7,097 nt of DNA, from assembly GCA_902462035.1 (NCBI GenBank), contig CABQAC010000112.1, positions 1 to 7,097 on the forward strand, read 5' to 3'. Source of the DNA: an uncultured Eubacteriales bacterium (lineage in GTDB: Bacteria > Bacillota > Clostridia > Oscillospirales > Acutalibacteraceae). Below, one piece after another: positions 5,446-7,097 of this stretch (position 1 is the stretch's first letter; the number at the start of each line of letters is the position of its first letter). The position numbers and the translations under genes are program-made. Under the pieces are notes generated by a model. It saw nothing but the letters and a program-made list of their open reading frames with translations. It ran no database searches and had not been told where the DNA came from.

Positions 5446-6465
5446 TTATTCGGCGTCGACCTTCGCCATATGGGCGATCAGGTTGAGCACCTTGTTGCTG
5501 TAACCCCATTCGTTATCGTACCAGGAGACCAGCTTCACAAACTGCTCGTTGAGCATGATGCCGGCCTCTTCGTCGAAGATGGAGGTGTGGGAATCGCCCA
5601 GGAAATCGGAGGAAACAACGGCTTCGTTGGTGTAGCCCAGGATGCCCTTCATGTCGCCTTCGGAAGCTTCCTTCACGGCCTTGCAGATATCTTCGTAGGT
5701 GGTGGCCTTGGCCAGGCGTACGGTCAGGTCAACGACCGAAACGTCCAGGGTGGGCACGCGGAAGGACATGCCGGTCAGCTTGCCCTTCAGTTCCGGAATA
5801 ACCAGGGCGCAGGCCTTGGCGGCGCCGGTGGAGGAGGGGATGATGTTGCCCGCAGCGGCGCGGCCGCCTCTCCAGTCTTTCGCGGAGGGACCGTCCACCG
5901 TCTTCTGGGTGGCGGTGGTGGAGTGAACGGTGGTCATCAAGCCTTCCACGATGCCGAACTTATCGTTGATCACCTTGGCCAAAGGCGCCAGGCAGTTGGT
6001 GGTGCAGGACGCGTTGGACACGACCTTCATGTCCTTGGTATACTTGTCCAGGTTGACGCCGCACACAAAGGTGGGGGTTTCCTTATCCTTGGCAGGGGCG
6101 GAGATAACAACCTTCTTGGCTCCGCCGACAAAGTGAGCGGAAGCCTTTTCGGTGGTGCAGAAAACGCCGGTGGATTCCACCACGTAGTCGGCGCCGCACT
6201 GGCCCCACGGAATTTCGGACGGATCCTTGCAGGCGTATACGGAAATCGCCTTGCCGTTGACAACCAGCTTGCCGTCTTCGGCCTTGATGCAGCCGTCGAA
6301 CTTGCCGTGCATGGTGTCGTACTTGACCATGTAAACCATATAGTCTACGTCGATGAAAGGATCGTTAATGCCCACGACCTCGAACTGGTCGGGCTGGCTG
6401 ACGGCGGCACGGAATACAAGTCTTCCGATGCGGCCGAAACCGTTAATGCCAACTTTAATTGCCAT
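5446..6465 (-). CDS. gap: Glyceraldehyde-3-phosphate dehydrogenase (phosphorylating, type I)
   Basis: 339 residues, full length. It catalyses the glycolytic oxidation of glyceraldehyde-3-phosphate with phosphate and NAD+ to 1,3-bisphosphoglycerate. NAD-binding fold: VGINGFGRIGR (5-15), with D35 (INDP) positioned to favour NAD over NADP. Catalytic domain: SNASCTTNCLAP with nucleophile C154, TTVHS with H181, TQKTVDGPS, the GGRAAAGNIIPSSTGAAKA loop and C-terminal WYDNEWGYSNKV. The start is fixed by GGGAGG (6479-6474) eight bases upstream of the ATG. The unit is monocistronic: promoter and leader upstream, terminator downstream. Codon use is strongly biased, as expected of a highly expressed gene. 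The N-terminal stretch INDPFIDVDYMVYMVKYDTMHGKF is more like E. coli GapA and eukaryotic GAPDH than the INDLT...LKYDS form common in Bacillota. Confidence 0.98.
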   Translation of the reverse strand: MAIKVGINGFGRIGRLVFRAAVSQPDQFEVVGINDPFIDVDYMVYMVKYDTMHGKFDGCIKAEDGKLVVNGKAISVYACKDPSEIPWGQCGADYVVESTGVFCTTEKASAHFVGGAKKVVISAPAKDKETPTFVCGVNLDKYTKDMKVVSNASCTTNCLAPLAKVINDKFGIVEGLMTTVHSTTATQKTVDGPSAKDWRGGRAAAGNIIPSSTGAAKACALVIPELKGKLTGMSFRVPTLDVSVVDLTVRLAKATTYEDICKAVKEASEGDMKGILGYTNEAVVSSDFLGDSHTSIFDEEAGIMLNEQFVKLVSWYDNEWGYSNKVLNLIAHMAKVDAE

Positions 6466-6555
6466 AAGAAAAACCTCCCAAATTTTTTGTAGTCAATCCG
6501 GCCTTGTCCGCAGCGCGGACCCGCGCTTTGTAAAGGCGAATCAATTGACTTACCT
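6466..6555 (-). promoter_or_regulatory. Leader of gap with overlapping alternative hairpins
   Basis: About 90 bases lie between the predicted start and the gap ATG. Two mutually exclusive stems share bases: GTCCGC-AGC-GCGGAC (6506-6520) and AGCGCGG-AC-CCGCGCT (6512-6527). GGGAGG for gap lies at 6479-6474. I do not recognise a known riboswitch class. Confidence 0.4.
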
Positions 6556-6560
6556 TTTCT

Positions 6561-6589
6561 ATCATAATGTATTTTGCCACGTTTTACAA
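6561..6589 (-). promoter_or_regulatory. Promoter of gap
   Basis: On the minus strand, TTGTAA (6589-6584), a 17-base spacer and TATGAT (6566-6561) predict a start near 6554. The -10 box and spacing are good; the -35 box is moderate. Confidence 0.7.
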
Positions 6590-6714
6590 GACTTTGATAA
6601 CAATTTAACGTGCCCGGAAGGAAGAATTTTCGGCGCCCGGCCGGGCCGTGAAATGGCGAAGCTGCACAAAACGGCGCTTTGTGTCGAACCGTGGGGAAGG
6701 GTGCGGGGCAGCCG

Positions 6715-7097
6715 CTACAGCCCCAGCAGGGAACGGAGCACGGGGGCGCAGCGGGCGGTAAAACCCACGGCCTGGGCACGCAGGTCGGGCAGATCCCAGC
6801 GGTCCAACAGCCAGTAGCAATCCATCAGGTGACGAACGGCGGCCATGGCGCTCCGACTTTCCGCGGCGCCCGCCGGCAACGGCCGCACGGACCGGTAGCC
6901 CTGGTAAAAACAGCGGTAGGCGTCGTCTGTGTTTTCCTGCCCTTTGGGCCAGTAGGGAATATACAGGTCAAACAGTTCGCTGCCCCAACCGCACATATCA
7001 AAGTCGATCATGCCGATGGTTTTGTTTTGTACGAACAGATTGCCGTAATAATAATCGCCGTGCAGTATCAGCCCCGGCCTTTTGGAAAAAGGCGCCA
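6715..7097 (-). CDS. APH-family phosphotransferase, C-terminal part (start outside window)
   Basis: The frame is open to the window edge, giving the last 126 codons and the stop. It contains the APH/choline-kinase catalytic core: LILHGDYYYGNLFVQ (Brenner motif HGDxxxxN with catalytic Asp), then IGMIDFDMCGWGSELFDL (the DFD metal-binding motif and following helix). The rest is all-helical (DDAYRCFYQGYRSV, RHLMDCYWLLDRW, APVLRSLLGL), as in the C-lobe of aminoglycoside phosphotransferases, CotS-like and related small-molecule kinases (Pfam APH type). It transfers phosphate from ATP to a hydroxyl on an unknown substrate. The family name alone does not imply antibiotic resistance; the N-terminal half and substrate pocket are not in view. 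It is co-directional with gap and about 250 bases upstream, with no convincing terminator between. Confidence 0.9.
   Translation of the reverse strand, partial: APFSKRPGLILHGDYYYGNLFVQNKTIGMIDFDMCGWGSELFDLYIPYWPKGQENTDDAYRCFYQGYRSVRPLPAGAAESRSAMAAVRHLMDCYWLLDRWDLPDLRAQAVGFTARCAPVLRSLLGL

Noticed and set aside
5126..5509. 127-codon minus-strand frame downstream of gap
   Set aside because: It starts inside gap in another frame, crosses the gap terminator and has no recognisable domain; only its last part is mentioned as a possible remnant.
5083..6492. 469-codon open frame on the plus strand antisense to gap
   Set aside because: It is the mirror of a strongly codon-biased gap gene; the translation is low-complexity Gly/Val/His-rich with no family resemblance, and it runs across the gap terminator.
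6635..6683. Palindrome GCCCGGCCGGGC (6635-6646) and hairpin CACAAA/TTTGTG (6665-6683) as terminators of the APH gene
   Set aside because: Neither is followed by a T-run on the minus strand; GC-rich symmetry alone is insufficient.

Overview
The window looks like a chromosomal segment of a GC-rich member of the Bacillota, most likely class Clostridia. The reasons are strong GGAGG-type ribosome binding sites, sigma-A-like promoters with 16-17 bp spacers, hairpin-plus-T-run terminators, a PspA/YdjI-type gene pair, an AraM-type glycerol-1-phosphate dehydrogenase and a SinR-like small XRE regulator. Most of the coding DNA is GC-rich. The stretch from about 1884 to 2400 is clearly more AT-rich. No transposase, integrase, CRISPR array or tRNA is visible.

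Layout. (1) Positions 1-1567 (+): the 3' part of a PspA/IM30-type coiled-coil gene, then a complete YdjI-type SPFH/band-7 protein with a C-terminal double zinc ribbon. This looks like an envelope-stress module, and a strong terminator follows. (2) 1690-1939 (-): a stand-alone 5S rRNA gene converging on that operon. It has its own promoter and its own terminator, and no 23S lies upstream of it in the window. (3) 1948-2470: a small two-helix membrane protein (-) is divergent from a small XRE-family repressor (+). They are separated by an AT-rich, repeat-containing intergenic region. (4) 2771-5091 (+): a two-gene operon with a good promoter. It encodes an AraM-like sn-glycerol-1-phosphate dehydrogenase and, overlapping it by 14 bases, a NagD-like HAD-IIA phosphatase. 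It ends in a 21-bp perfect hairpin. (5) 5092-5362: about 270 bases with no confident gene but many inverted repeats. (6) 5363-6589 (-): a complete single-gene gap unit (glyceraldehyde-3-phosphate dehydrogenase) with promoter, leader, RBS and terminator. (7) 6715-7097 (-): the C-terminal part of an APH-family phosphotransferase whose start lies beyond the window.

How the genes fit together. AraM and GAPDH both touch the triose-phosphate pool (dihydroxyacetone phosphate and glyceraldehyde-3-phosphate), but they are separate, convergent transcription units. The AraM-HAD pair is the most suggestive metabolic unit: an enzyme that interconverts DHAP and G1P, translationally coupled to a small-molecule phosphatase. 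No clearly new multi-gene system is evident. The points most worth a second look are the solitary 5S gene with a palindrome in its promoter, the AraM-HAD coupling, the repeat-rich region around the XRE gene, and the unexplained island between the HAD gene and gap.
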